This document shows, in pieces, positions 10,201 to 18,585 of a stretch of DNA of 64,000 nucleotides (positions within the stretch are counted from its first letter, which is position 1; the number at the start of each line of letters is the position of its first letter). The position numbers and the translations under genes are program-made. The notes under the pieces are model-generated. The model had not been told where the DNA came from. It made no database searches and saw only the letters and a program-made list of their open reading frames with translations. This DNA is from Streptacidiphilus rugosus AM-16 (lineage in GTDB: Bacteria > Actinomycetota > Actinomycetes > Streptomycetales > Streptomycetaceae): positions 558,001 to 622,000 of the forward strand of contig NZ_JQMJ01000004.1 of the NCBI RefSeq assembly GCF_000744655.1, written 5' to 3'.

Positions 10201-11295
10201 TCAGCTCTGCGAGCCCATGCCCTTCAGCATGTCCTGCAGCACGCCCGAGGTCAGCTCGGACGCGCCTGCCGGTGCGGTGACCGCGGGCGCGTCGAGGGCG
10301 AAGGAGAGGGAGACCGGCAGCTGCTGTCCGGCGCCGGCCGGGTCGAGCTGGTTGAGGTCCATGGTGACCTTGGTGACGACGCCGTCCTTGAGGAAGACCT
10401 CGGCGGCGGCCTGCTTGTCCGGCACGTCCGTCGGCGCCCCGGTCGGAAGCTTGGAGCCCACGCCCGGGATGGTCCTGACGATCGGGAGCACAGCACCCTG
10501 GAGGTCCGTCACCAGCTGCCGGGCGGGGGCGGCCACCTGGATCTGCTGGACACCGTCCTTGCTGCCCTTGTCGGTGAAGGCGACGTCCTTCTTGAACACC
10601 CCGATGACCGCGTCGGACAGCTTGGTGCGCGTGGCGGCGTCGAGCGACGGCGCGGCGCTGGGGGTGATGCCGACAGGGAGTCCCGTGGTCGGGGCGTTCT
10701 TGGCGAGCTCGCCCGCCGCCTTGACGTCGATGCCCACCCACTTGTCCTCGAACAGGTCCTTGACGGCGCTGTAGGCGGCGGGCATCTGCGCCATCCCCGC
10801 GCGCATCTGGGCGATTTCGGTGCGCATGGACGCGTCGCCGCTGAGGCTGACGATCTGGTCCAGGCCGATCCGGACGTAGGCCTTCTCGCCGATCTCGCGG
10901 ATCTCCACGAGGGGCTTGCCGTCCCCGGCGTGAACCTCCATCGCGAGGGCGGAGCCGGCCGGCAGGCCGGTGGCCTTCGGGTCCTGGAGCACCTTGAGGG
11001 CCTGCTGCACCGAGCCGGCGGAGCTCAGGGTGACGGTGGCGCCGAGGCCGGAGAGCTTGGTGGCGTCGGTCAGCTTGAGCTTGTCCGCGGCCGAGGTGCC
11101 GGCCAGCGCGACCAGCTGGGCCGGGGTGGCGTCCAGCGAGAAGGAGACCTTCACCGACTTGGCCGCGCCCAGCTTGTCGAAGCCGTCAGAGACCTGTTCG
11201 GCCGCACTGAGCTGCTTGGCGGTTCCACAGGCGGCGGCGCCGGCGGCGATAGCCACGGCGCAGGAGAGGGCTATGACGGTCTTGCGGGCGCGCAT
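10201..11295 (-). CDS. Putative secreted lipoprotein
   Basis: A 364-residue exported protein. The N-terminus MRARKTVIALSC is followed by a hydrophobic stretch and a lipobox-like AAAC around Cys23, so it is probably anchored to the outer face of the membrane. The mature part has two similar halves of mixed strands, each with a phrase about linking a residue class to L(A/S)GLGA or DLNQLDPAGAG, reminiscent of mycobacterial LppX/LprG-type lipoproteins. That relation is only suggested. No enzyme motif is seen, and the function is unknown. Confidence 0.75.
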   Translation of the reverse strand: MRARKTVIALSCAVAIAAGAAACGTAKQLSAAEQVSDGFDKLGAAKSVKVSFSLDATPAQLVALAGTSAADKLKLTDATKLSGLGATVTLSSAGSVQQALKVLQDPKATGLPAGSALAMEVHAGDGKPLVEIREIGEKAYVRIGLDQIVSLSGDASMRTEIAQMRAGMAQMPAAYSAVKDLFEDKWVGIDVKAAGELAKNAPTTGLPVGITPSAAPSLDAATRTKLSDAVIGVFKKDVAFTDKGSKDGVQQIQVAAPARQLVTDLQGAVLPIVRTIPGVGSKLPTGAPTDVPDKQAAAEVFLKDGVVTKVTMDLNQLDPAGAGQQLPVSLSFALDAPAVTAPAGASELTSGVLQDMLKGMGSQS

Positions 11296-11581
11296 GCGTG
11301 AGCTCCTGAGGTCGGTTCATGGGGCGGCGTGGAGGGGCCCGACGGCTGAGCGCCGCGGTGACACCGCCCGCGCACAGTACCCGGACGGGCGGCACGGCGG
11401 CACACGGATTTCTCCGCGCCGCCCGTGGTGTCCCCCGGACTCCCCCACCGGTGACCCTATCTCACGCGTTCACAGGATCCTCGCAGGTCAGCACCGGGTC
11501 CGGAACATCCGGAAGATGACGTTCCATCCGAATCGCGCAACCGTCCCCGCGGATTGGTCTGGACCAGCTAGGGTCTGGCGC

Positions 11582-12238
11582 ATGGACGAGGGAGACGTGC
11601 ACACGCGCCCGCACTGGGCCCGCTCCGCACTTCTGGTGATCGACGTGCAGCGCGACTTCGTCGCCGGCGGTGCGATGCCGGTGCCGGGGACGGACGAGAT
11701 CCTTCCCGCGCTCGCCGAGCTGGTCGACGCGTACCGCGCCGCCGGGAGGCCGGTGGTGCACGTCGTGCGCCTCTACGAGCCGGGTGGCGATGACGTCGAC
11801 CTGCCGCGGCGGGCCGCGGTCCAGCAGGGAGGACGGCTGGCCGCACCGGGGAGCACGGGCAGCGAGCTGGTTCCGGCCGTACTCGGCGACCACCGGCCGG
11901 CACCACTGGACCCGGCGTCGTTGCTGACCGGCGCCCCGCAGCCGCTCGGCGCACGGGAGTTCGTGCTCTACAAGCCCCGCTGGAGCGCGTTCCACCGCAC
12001 TCGGCTGGAGGAACTGCTGCGCGAGCACGGTGTGGACACCGTCGTCGTCGCGGGCTGCAACCTTCCCAACTGCCCCCGTGCCACGCTCTTCGACGCCAGC
12101 GCCAGGGATCTGCGCACGGTGCTGGTCACCGACGCGGTCTCGCAGTGGAGCCGGGAGCGGGGCGAGGACCTGGGCCGCATCGGCGTCCGGCAGGCGACCA
12201 CCGCCGAGGTGTGCCGCGCCGTGGCCGCGGACGCGTAG
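11582..12238 (+). CDS. Cysteine hydrolase, isochorismatase family
   Basis: Alpha/beta hydrolase-like protein of 218 residues in the isochorismatase/nicotinamidase superfamily. The catalytic triad can be read: Asp21 in ALLVIDVQRDF, Lys in LYKPRWSAF and Cys in VVAGCNLPNCPRAT. The second Cys, in NCPR, sits where family members carry the oxyanion-side segment. The substrate (isochorismate, nicotinamide, ureidoacrylate or other) cannot be chosen. A TAGGGT box ends 7 bp before the ATG, so the transcript may have almost no leader. A hairpin follows the stop. Confidence 0.85.
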   Translation: MDEGDVHTRPHWARSALLVIDVQRDFVAGGAMPVPGTDEILPALAELVDAYRAAGRPVVHVVRLYEPGGDDVDLPRRAAVQQGGRLAAPGSTGSELVPAVLGDHRPAPLDPASLLTGAPQPLGAREFVLYKPRWSAFHRTRLEELLREHGVDTVVVAGCNLPNCPRATLFDASARDLRTVLVTDAVSQWSRERGEDLGRIGVRQATTAEVCRAVAADA

Positions 12239-12244
12239 GGCCCC

Positions 12245-12272
12245 GCCGGACGCCTCCGGACAGCCGTCCGGC
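12245..12272. terminator. Hairpin between convergent genes
   Basis: GCCGGACG and CGTCCGGC form a perfect 8-bp stem around a 12-base loop, right after the cysteine hydrolase stop and before the 3' end of the facing small gene. There is no T-run, as is usual in high-GC actinomycetes. It probably serves both directions. Confidence 0.5.
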
Positions 12273-12319
12273 CCGGCCGCAGGGACACGGTCGGGCCGGC
12301 AGGCAGGTTGCGGCGCAGG

Positions 12320-12547
12320 TCAGTTGTGACCGAAGCGCTTCTCCTTCTTGTGCGCCGACTGCAGCGCGTGCGTCGACTGCGATCCCCGCATCGGGGCTTC
12401 GGGCATGCTCATCGACGGCATGTCCGACCCACCGGACGGCATGGAAGCCTTGGAATCCGACATCGCGGCCTTGTCGTGCTGCTGCGCGGGGCGGCCCGCG
12501 GGGTGCGACGTCTTCTGCTTGCGGGGCTGGTTCTTGACCTTCGACAT
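12320..12547 (-). CDS. Small conserved hypothetical protein (75 aa)
   Basis: Lysine-rich N-terminus (MSKVKNQPRKQK), then a low-complexity Ser/Met/Pro/Gly stretch (SMPSGGSDMPSMSMPE) and a basic end (HKKEKRFGHN). ATG at 12547 was chosen because GGGAGAG lies 8 bp upstream; longer versions lack such a site. It is predicted to be soluble and disordered. The function is unknown. Confidence 0.6.
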   Translation of the reverse strand: MSKVKNQPRKQKTSHPAGRPAQQHDKAAMSDSKASMPSGGSDMPSMSMPEAPMRGSQSTHALQSAHKKEKRFGHN

Positions 12548-12665
12548 GGTGTTCTCTCCCAAATGGGGTGCGGCGCCGTGCTCGTGGGGACGAGCAAAGG
12601 TTTCGGCGCACGACCTCACCCTGGCAGCCTCCGGTCACACACGCATCTCGAACGACTGCGGAGCG

Positions 12666-12947
12666 TCACCGGCCGCCGCTGAGTGCCGAATGCTGCTCGG
12701 CACCGCGGTGCCGATGCCCGGGCACCAGGTCGTGCGCGGCAGCCAGCGCCGATCCCGCGCGCCCGCGCTGGCCGCCGGGGCCGTGGTGGGCGAAGGCCGT
12801 GGTCGTCGGCCCGTTCCCGGACGGCGCGGCCATGCCGCCGCCGGGCATCGGCGCCCACTCGGCACCCCCGGGCGCGGCGGCCATGCCGGTCCGGCGCAGC
12901 AGATCCTCCGCGCCCCGGCGCAACTTCTTGGACTGGTGAGCGGCCAT
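12666..12947 (-). CDS. Small hypothetical protein (93 aa)
   Basis: Starts MAAHQSKKLRRGAEDLLRRTG, a basic amphipathic helix, followed by a Gly/Pro/Met/His-rich disordered tail. GGGAGAG lies 7 bp before the ATG, as in the small gene 118 bp downstream, so the two may be one transcript. Both carry a basic head and a Met-rich tail. The function is unknown. Confidence 0.5.
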   Translation of the reverse strand: MAAHQSKKLRRGAEDLLRRTGMAAAPGGAEWAPMPGGGMAAPSGNGPTTTAFAHHGPGGQRGRAGSALAAAHDLVPGHRHRGAEQHSALSGGR

Positions 12948-13449
12948 CGCGGCTCTCCCTTCCAGGGTCGAGTTGATCGCACCAGTCTAGTGAGCAGCGC
13001 CCGTTTCGTCCCTTTCACCCATTCGCCCACCACCCCCGGCTCCCGGGCCCGCCCGACGCCCCGGCCAGCCCCTCGCCGCCCGCCGACTCCGGGCGCACCG
13101 GCGCCCGACCAGCCCGACACCCCCCGGAACGCTCGCACGCGGACGGACGTCCACCACCTGGCCCCCGCCCGCGGCCAGAGCCCGCGTCGACCCGCGGCAC
13201 CTGTCGAACGGGGCCCGCACCCGACCAGTCCCACCCGGCGACCCGGCCGAGCGACTCGCCAAGAGACCGGCGCCCGCCACCCGCCCCCATCGCCCGGGGC
13301 GGGCGTCGGCCCGCGGCATCTGTCGCACCCAGACCCGGCACCCGACCAACCCCACACGGGCGAGGCGGGCATCGGCTAGGACTGCCGTCGCGTGTGCGCT
13401 CGCCGTCCCCCATTATTTTACGAGTGAAATACCTGTTAAGGTTTGTTCC
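12948..13449. other. Gene-free interval with imperfect C-rich repeats
   Basis: About 450 bp of C-rich sequence without a convincing gene. Three imperfect direct repeats carry CGCGGCAYCTGTCG and ACCCGACCAGYCC words (about 13080-13120, 13190-13240 and 13310-13350). The last 60 bp turn A/T-rich and contain the FUSC promoter region, listed separately. Confidence 0.4.
13414..13431. promoter_or_regulatory. Candidate MarR operator before the FUSC-marR operon
   Basis: TATTTTACGAGTGAAATA is an imperfect 18-bp inverted repeat in the only A/T-rich patch of the area, 19 bp before the FUSC start. A MarR regulator is the second gene of the operon, and MarR proteins commonly bind such sites in their own promoter. 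The pairing is imperfect and the assignment rests mainly on position. Confidence 0.4.
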
Positions 13450-14757
13450 ATGTCCTCCCCCGCCCACCCCCGCATCCGGCCGCTGCCGCTGCGCGGCACG
13501 CTCGCGTTGCGGCCCGCCGTAGGGCCCTGGCACAGGCCCGCGCTGAGCGTCGCCGTGGCGACGCTGGTGCCGGGGCTGCTGCTGCTCGCGCTCGGGCGGC
13601 TGGACCTACTGCTCTACACTTCCGCCGGGACGATGTGCGCGCTGTTCGCGCACGCGCTGCCGTACCGGGAGCGGGCGCGGACGCTGGTGTGGGTGGTGCT
13701 GGGCATGACCGCGAGCGTCGCGCTCAGCCTGGGCGCGGCAGCGCTGGTGCCGGACGCTGCGGCGCTGGTGCTGCTGGCCGCGCTGGTCGCGGCCGCGCAG
13801 AAGCTCCTCTGCGACGCGACCCGGCTCGGTCCGCCGGGGAACGTCATCTTCACCTTCGTGAGCGCCTCCGCGTTCTTCGTCCCGCAGCGGCTCGGCGAGG
13901 TCCCCGCGCATCTGGGGCTGACGCTCGCCGGAGGGGCCGTGGCCCTGCTGGTCTGCCTCGCGCCCGCGCTGGTCAAGGCGCACGGACCGGCACTCGTCCT
14001 GGCCGCGCCCCGCGCGCCGCACGACGTCCGCGCGCTGCTGCCGCTGGCGGTCAGGGTCGGGCTCGGCTGCGCGCTGGCGGGCCTGGCGTCGCTGGCCGCG
14101 GGTGTCGGCCACCCCTACTGGGCGGTCGTGACCGCCGCCGCCGTGCACCGGTCCAACACCAGCGTCTCCTGGCAGCGTGCGCTGCAGCGGACCGTCGGCA
14201 GCCTGCTCGGGCTGGCGCTGTTCACCGCGACCGTGCCGTTGACCCGCTCCGCCGAGCTCGTCGCGCTGCTGGTGATCGCCGTCTGCCAGGTCGGCGCGGA
14301 GGCGACGATCACCCGCAACTACTGGGCCGCCCAGGTCTTCGTCACGCCCATGGCGCTGATGCTGGTCTCCCTGGGCTCCGCCGAGCCGGTCGGGCGGCTG
14401 GTGACGGACCGCTGGCTGGACACCCTGCTCGGCGCGGGACTCGGTGTGCTCAGTGCGCTCGTGGTGACCAACCGACGGGCCGGTGACCGCCTCGCGCGGG
14501 CCCTGGAGCGGGCCGAGGACGCCCAGGCCTTCGCCCTCGGTCACCTCGCCGAAGGCGCAGGCACCGGCGCAGTCGCGGGCGCGGACCGGCGCATCGGCCG
14601 ACGCGTGGCGGAGTCCCTGCACGAGTTGCGAGAATCGGCCGAAGGACATGCCGGGGAGTGGTGGCAGCGGCCGGTCCCGGCCGAGCAGGTCCTGACCACC
14701 GAACGCGAGGGCCACCGGGTGCTGGCCCTGCTGACCCACGGGGAGCGCAGCGGATGA
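13450..14757 (+). CDS. FUSC-family membrane protein (aromatic-acid/fusaric-acid exporter-like)
   Basis: A 435-residue inner-membrane protein. Two blocks of hydrophobic segments (about residues 30-170 and 195-335) are followed by a soluble C-terminal region. GHPYWAVVTAAAVHRSNTSVSWQRALQRTVGS is the conserved FUSC motif region (here residues about 218-250), and NYWAAQVFVTPMALML follows. Members are associated with export of aromatic compounds. The gene ends in an ATGA overlap with a MarR regulator, which suggests inducible efflux. The substrate is unknown. Confidence 0.82.
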   Translation: MSSPAHPRIRPLPLRGTLALRPAVGPWHRPALSVAVATLVPGLLLLALGRLDLLLYTSAGTMCALFAHALPYRERARTLVWVVLGMTASVALSLGAAALVPDAAALVLLAALVAAAQKLLCDATRLGPPGNVIFTFVSASAFFVPQRLGEVPAHLGLTLAGGAVALLVCLAPALVKAHGPALVLAAPRAPHDVRALLPLAVRVGLGCALAGLASLAAGVGHPYWAVVTAAAVHRSNTSVSWQRALQRTVGSLLGLALFTATVPLTRSAELVALLVIAVCQVGAEATITRNYWAAQVFVTPMALMLVSLGSAEPVGRLVTDRWLDTLLGAGLGVLSALVVTNRRAGDRLARALERAEDAQAFALGHLAEGAGTGAVAGADRRIGRRVAESLHELRESAEGHAGEWWQRPVPAEQVLTTEREGHRVLALLTHGERSG

Positions 14758-15278
14758 GCGCGGCACAGCGGCCGGGCGAGGACATCGTCGCCGGCATCAT
14801 CCGGCAGTGGCAGGCGGTGCATCCCGGCCTCGACGTCGAGCCCATCGCGCTGATCGGGCGGATCAACCGCTGCGCCGCCCTGCTGCAGCAGGCGGCCGAC
14901 GCGCAGTTGCGCCACGAGGGGCTGAGCCGGGCCGAGTTCGACCTGCTAGGCACCCTGCGGCGGTCGGGCCGCTCGCTGACCCCCGGCGAGCTGGTCAGGG
15001 AGACCTTCGCCTCGGGGGCGGCCGTCACCAAGCGGCTGCGGGCACTCGAGCAGCGCGGCCTGGTCGAGCGGCGGACCGACAGCCGGGACCGCAGGGTCGC
15101 CCACCTCTCGCTCACCGACGCGGGGCGCGAGCTGGCCGACCGTGTCCTGCCGAGCCAACTCGAACTCGAACGATCGCTGTTGGCGGGCATCGAGCCGCAG
15201 GCACGGACCGAACTCGCCGAGGGTCTGGCCACCCTGCTGCTGCTCCTGGAGGGACGCCTGGCCCGCACCCTCGGCTGA
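14754..15278 (+). CDS. MarR family transcriptional regulator
   Basis: Winged-helix DNA-binding protein of 174 residues. The recognition region is readable: LSRAEFDLLGTLRRSG, then LTPGELVRETFASGAAVTKRL (HTH) and RGLVERRTDSRDRRVAHLSLTDAG (wing). The ATG overlaps the FUSC stop, so the pump and its regulator are translationally coupled. It is probably an autorepressor of the operon released by a phenolic ligand, by analogy with the family. Confidence 0.9.
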   Translation: MSAAQRPGEDIVAGIIRQWQAVHPGLDVEPIALIGRINRCAALLQQAADAQLRHEGLSRAEFDLLGTLRRSGRSLTPGELVRETFASGAAVTKRLRALEQRGLVERRTDSRDRRVAHLSLTDAGRELADRVLPSQLELERSLLAGIEPQARTELAEGLATLLLLLEGRLARTLG

Positions 15279-15340
15279 CATACTCCTGCGGAGGGCCGAC
15301 GCGGGGCTGTCGGCCGGACCCACTGCGACGAGGGGGAGTT

Positions 15341-16645
15341 GTGCGCGGGGAGAGGGTTGCCGTCGTCGGCGGGAGCATCGCGGGGTGTGCGGCCGCGCGG
15401 GCGCTGGTGCGGGCGGGCGCGGGCGAGGTGGTGGTCCTCGAGCGGGCCACCGGGCGGCTCCAGGACCGGGGCGTGGGTCTCGCGCTGCAGCGCGAGCGCT
15501 ATGCGGAGCTGGAGGCGGCGGGTTATCTCGACGCCGCGATGCCGTGGGTCGAGCTGACCAGGCGCCCCTGGGTGGTGCGGGCGGGCGACGCCCGGGCCGG
15601 GCGCGAGATCGCGGCGCTGCCGTTCCCCTACCGCTCCTACAACTGGGGTTCGCTCTGGCAGGAGCTGCGCCGTCGGCTGCCGGACGAGGTCGACTACCGC
15701 GCGGGCGCGGCCGTCGCGCGGGTGCTTCCGGAGCCGGACGGGGCGCGGATCGTTCTCGCCGACGGCGGGGAGGAGCGGTTCGACCTGGTGGTCGGCGCGG
15801 ACGGCCACCGCTCGGTGGTCCGCGCCGCGATGCTGCCGCCCGGTTCGTCCGCGGCCCGCTACGGCGGCTATGCGGCGTGGCGCGGCACGCTGCCGGTGCG
15901 GCAGCTGCCGGAGCCGTCCTCCGCGTTCCCCGCCGAGGACGCCACCACCGTCGTCTTCCCCGGTGGCCACATGATCGCCTATCGGATTCCGGGGCCCGCG
16001 GGTGAGCCGCAGGTCAACTGGGTGTTCTACGCGACGCCGCCGGAGACGGCCACGAGCGCGCTGGCGGACCCGGAGACCCCGCCGTCCCGGGAGCTCACCG
16101 AGGCGCTGACCGGCTTCCAGCACGAACTGGTCGAGCGCCACTTCCCCGGCTACTGGCGGGACGTCGTCCTCGGCACGCCGAAGGAGGGCACCCTGCTGCA
16201 GCCGATCTACGACATGGCCGCGCCGAGCTACACGCGCGGTCGGCTCGTGCTGCTCGGGGACGCGGCGGCGATCGCCCGCCCGCACACCGGCAGCGGCGCG
16301 CTCAAGGCGCTGCAGGACGCCACCGTGCTGGGGCGGGCGCTGGCGACCGCCGACCACCTCATGGAAGGGCTGGCCGCCTACGACGCGGAACGTGCGCCGG
16401 TGGGCCGCGCCATCTTGGAGCTGGGCCGCAGTCTCGGGCGGGCGCATGTGCAGCGGACGCCCGACTGGGCCTCGATGGACCAGCCGGCCTTCGACACGTG
16501 GTGGGTGGCGAACGGCGGTGGCGGCGTCGGCGGCCGGCCGCTCGGGTCGGGCGACGGCAGCTCGCAGGGCACCTCGGGCGTCCCGTCCCGCAGGACGGCC
16601 GAAACGGGCCGCCTCGGGAGGGTGGACGCGACCGACCCGGCGTGA
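15341..16645 (+). CDS. FAD-dependent monooxygenase
   Basis: A 434-residue group A flavin hydroxylase. VAVVGGSIAGCAAARAL near the start is the dinucleotide-binding GxGxxG variant, DLVVGADGHRSVVR is the DG motif and RLVLLGDAAAIARPHTGSGALKALQDA is the GD motif. The closest family by feel is the dihydroxypyridine/aromatic hydroxylase type, but the substrate is not evident. GTG 15341 has GGGGAG 3 bp upstream. The last 50 residues are Gly/Ser-rich and probably disordered. It lies just after the FUSC/MarR pair, so a shared aromatic substrate is possible. Confidence 0.85.
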   Translation: MRGERVAVVGGSIAGCAAARALVRAGAGEVVVLERATGRLQDRGVGLALQRERYAELEAAGYLDAAMPWVELTRRPWVVRAGDARAGREIAALPFPYRSYNWGSLWQELRRRLPDEVDYRAGAAVARVLPEPDGARIVLADGGEERFDLVVGADGHRSVVRAAMLPPGSSAARYGGYAAWRGTLPVRQLPEPSSAFPAEDATTVVFPGGHMIAYRIPGPAGEPQVNWVFYATPPETATSALADPETPPSRELTEALTGFQHELVERHFPGYWRDVVLGTPKEGTLLQPIYDMAAPSYTRGRLVLLGDAAAIARPHTGSGALKALQDATVLGRALATADHLMEGLAAYDAERAPVGRAILELGRSLGRAHVQRTPDWASMDQPAFDTWWVANGGGGVGGRPLGSGDGSSQGTSGVPSRRTAETGRLGRVDATDPA

Positions 16646-16696
16646 TCCCCTGGGAGGAGAGGCATCGCATCCCACGACTGTTCGAAGGAGGCGGCC

Positions 16697-16912
16697 ATGC
16701 AGGCGGTCATCGGAGACCTGGTCGTCGTTGAGGGAACCCGCGAGGGGACGCCGCGCCGGGACGGCGAGATCGTCGCCCTGCACCACCCGGACGGCACCCC
16801 GCCCTACGACGTGCGCTGGGCGCACACGGGCAGGGTGAGCGTGTTCTTCCCCGGCCCCGACTCGCACATCAAGCACCGCGAACCGCAGCGGGAGCAGTCC
16901 GGCACGGCCTGA
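16697..16912 (+). CDS. DUF1918 domain protein
   Basis: A 71-residue small soluble protein of the actinobacterial DUF1918 family, an SH3-like barrel. The family signature is clear: GDLVVVEG, RRDGEIVALHHPDGTPPYDVRW and GRVSVFFPGPDSHIKH. GAAGGAGG precedes the ATG. No biochemical role is established for the family. It stands alone between the monooxygenase and the DUF2277 gene. Confidence 0.9.
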   Translation: MQAVIGDLVVVEGTREGTPRRDGEIVALHHPDGTPPYDVRWAHTGRVSVFFPGPDSHIKHREPQREQSGTA

Positions 16913-16979
16913 GCCCGAGGGGCGCGGCAGAGCGCGGACGCGCGCGGCACGACGGCAGGACTCCGGCCGGTGACGAAGG

Positions 16980-17276
16980 TCAGGCCGGGGCCCCGGCGGC
17001 GTGCGCGCGCTCGTGCGGGTGCGCGTGCTCGTGCTCGTGGTCGTGCGGGTGCTCGTGGGGCGCGGCGTGCGCGCCGCGGACCACGAGGGAGCCGAGCAGT
17101 TCCCTGGTGGCTGTGGCCACGGCCTCGACCGCCTCGTCGAAGGCCTCGCGGTTGTGCGCCGCCGGGGCGCGGAAGCCGGAGACCTTGCGCACGTACTGCA
17201 GCGCGGCCGCCTGGATGTCGGCTTCCTGCGGGTCGGGCGTGACCGGGGCGCGGAGCGTCTTGATGGATCGGCACAT
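16980..17276 (-). CDS. DUF2277 family protein with His-rich tail
   Basis: A 98-residue protein starting MCRSIKTLR, the hallmark of DUF2277. YVRKVSGFRAP and HNREAFDEAVEAVA follow in a helical core of about 70 residues. The C-terminus is a string of HEHPHDHEHEHAHPHE-type histidines that could bind metal. The ATG at 17276 was chosen because family homology begins there; the frame stays open far upstream without coding character. The function is unknown. Confidence 0.85.
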   Translation of the reverse strand: MCRSIKTLRAPVTPDPQEADIQAAALQYVRKVSGFRAPAAHNREAFDEAVEAVATATRELLGSLVVRGAHAAPHEHPHDHEHEHAHPHERAHAAGAPA

Positions 17277-17406
17277 GCGTCCAGCGTAGGCCCGGGGACT
17301 GTCGGCGCGGCCGGACGGCGGGCGGAGCGGCGGCGTGCAGGCGGGGCGGCATCGGCCTACAGTGCAGGGAGTAGGACGACGCGTACGCACGGCCTGGAGG
17401 TACCAG

Positions 17407-17595
17407 ATGACCCAGCCCGAGGACGAGTCCCGGCCCACTCCGGACCGGCTGCTCCACACCGGATCCGAACACCCGGTCGACCCGGAGGACCTGGTCCTCG
17501 CGAGCGGCCGTGAGCCGACGCCGGAGTTGATCGAGAAGGCCCGCAAGGCCATCGAGGAGCAGGGCGCGGCGGCGGTGGAACGCCTGCTGCCCTGA
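17407..17595 (+). CDS. Small conserved hypothetical protein (62 aa)
   Basis: Acidic, mostly helical protein with HPVDPEDLVLASGREPTPELIEKARKAIEEQGAAAVERLLP as its core. The Shine-Dalgarno GGAGG lies 6 bp before ATG 17407, which decides against the longer frame from 17335. Similar short proteins occur widely in actinomycetes, with no known role. Confidence 0.65.
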   Translation: MTQPEDESRPTPDRLLHTGSEHPVDPEDLVLASGREPTPELIEKARKAIEEQGAAAVERLLP

Positions 17596-17847
17596 CCTGC
17601 ATCATCCCCCATGGCCCAGGGCTCGACAGCCGAAGTGCCGCCGTCCGCGCGCCGGAGCCGCTCGTGCAGAGCGAGTCGACGACGATCATCGCTGCCGACG
17701 TCGCGCCGCCGCCAGGCCGCCCTCAGGCCGTGACCGCTGACCGGCCGGGGGCCGGGCGAAACTCGTTCGTCCGGCCCCCGGATGCCGGCTGGTGCGGTGA
17801 CCCGCACGGCCCGCCCGGGTCGTCGGGCGCGGGGTAACGTTCGCCGG

Positions 17848-18576
17848 GTGATCCACGATGCCGTCGCGCTCGACGACCCGGTTGCCGCGTCCCTGGACGG
17901 ACACCACGCGCACCTCGCCCGTCGGCTCGGCCGGGCCGCGACCTTCCTTCCGGACGTCGCCACGTTCTCCTGCGTCTCGGCCGCCCCGTCCGGCCGCTCG
18001 GCGTCCGGTGAGCCGGACGCCGAGGCCTGGGCCGATCTCGCCCGGCTCCTCGGCCCGGGGGCGTTCGCGGACATGTTCAGCGGCGAGGCGACGCCGCCTG
18101 CGGACTGGGAGCCGGTCTTCGTGCTCGAAGGACGCCAGATGATCCTTCCGGGCGGTCTTCGGTCCGGCCGCCCGTGCGTCGGCGCGGCCGCCTCGGTGGT
18201 GGAGCTGGGCCCGGCCGACGTGCCCGAGATGCTCGATCTCGTCGCGTTGGCTCAGCCGGGGCCGTTCCGGGCGCGTACTCGCGAGCTGGGTGCTTATCTG
18301 GGCGTGCGCGAGAACGGCGCGCTGGTGGCGATGGCCGGCGAGCGTCTGCGTCCGCCGGGGTGGACCGAGCTCAGCGCCGTGTGCACCGCGCCCGCCGCGC
18401 GCGGTCGCGGGTACGCCTCGCTGCTGGTCGGCGAGCTCGTCGCGCGCGTCGAGGCGCGCGGCGAACACCCCTTCCTGCATGTGGCGGAGGCCAACGCGGG
18501 CGCGATCGGGCTCTACGAGTCGATGGGCTTCGAGTCCCGGAGGGCGGTGACCTTCCGGGGGTTCCGCACTCCGTGA
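17848..18576 (+). CDS. GNAT family N-acetyltransferase
   Basis: A 242-residue protein with a C-terminal GNAT domain (about residues 115-235). LSAVCTAPAARGRGYASLLVGELVARVEARG contains the acetyl-CoA pyrophosphate-binding RxxGxG/A, and LHVAEANAGAIGLYESMGFESRR is motif B. The N-terminal half is a less conserved extension. GTG 17848 follows a TAACGT-like box, and no strong Shine-Dalgarno sequence is seen. The acceptor substrate is unknown. It converges with the esterase gene, the stops lying 9 bp apart. Confidence 0.87.
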   Translation: MIHDAVALDDPVAASLDGHHAHLARRLGRAATFLPDVATFSCVSAAPSGRSASGEPDAEAWADLARLLGPGAFADMFSGEATPPADWEPVFVLEGRQMILPGGLRSGRPCVGAAASVVELGPADVPEMLDLVALAQPGPFRARTRELGAYLGVRENGALVAMAGERLRPPGWTELSAVCTAPAARGRGYASLLVGELVARVEARGEHPFLHVAEANAGAIGLYESMGFESRRAVTFRGFRTP

Positions 18577-18585
18577 CGGGGCACG

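Noticed and set aside
13190..13350. Possible CRISPR-like or regulatory repeat array in the C-rich gap
   Set aside because: Only three imperfect copies with unequal spacing and no spacers; composition bias explains them.
12635..13372. Minus-strand frame of 245 codons in the gap before the FUSC gene
   Set aside because: Trp/Gly/Arg-rich composition, no start signal, and overlaps the better-supported small gene at 12666-12947.
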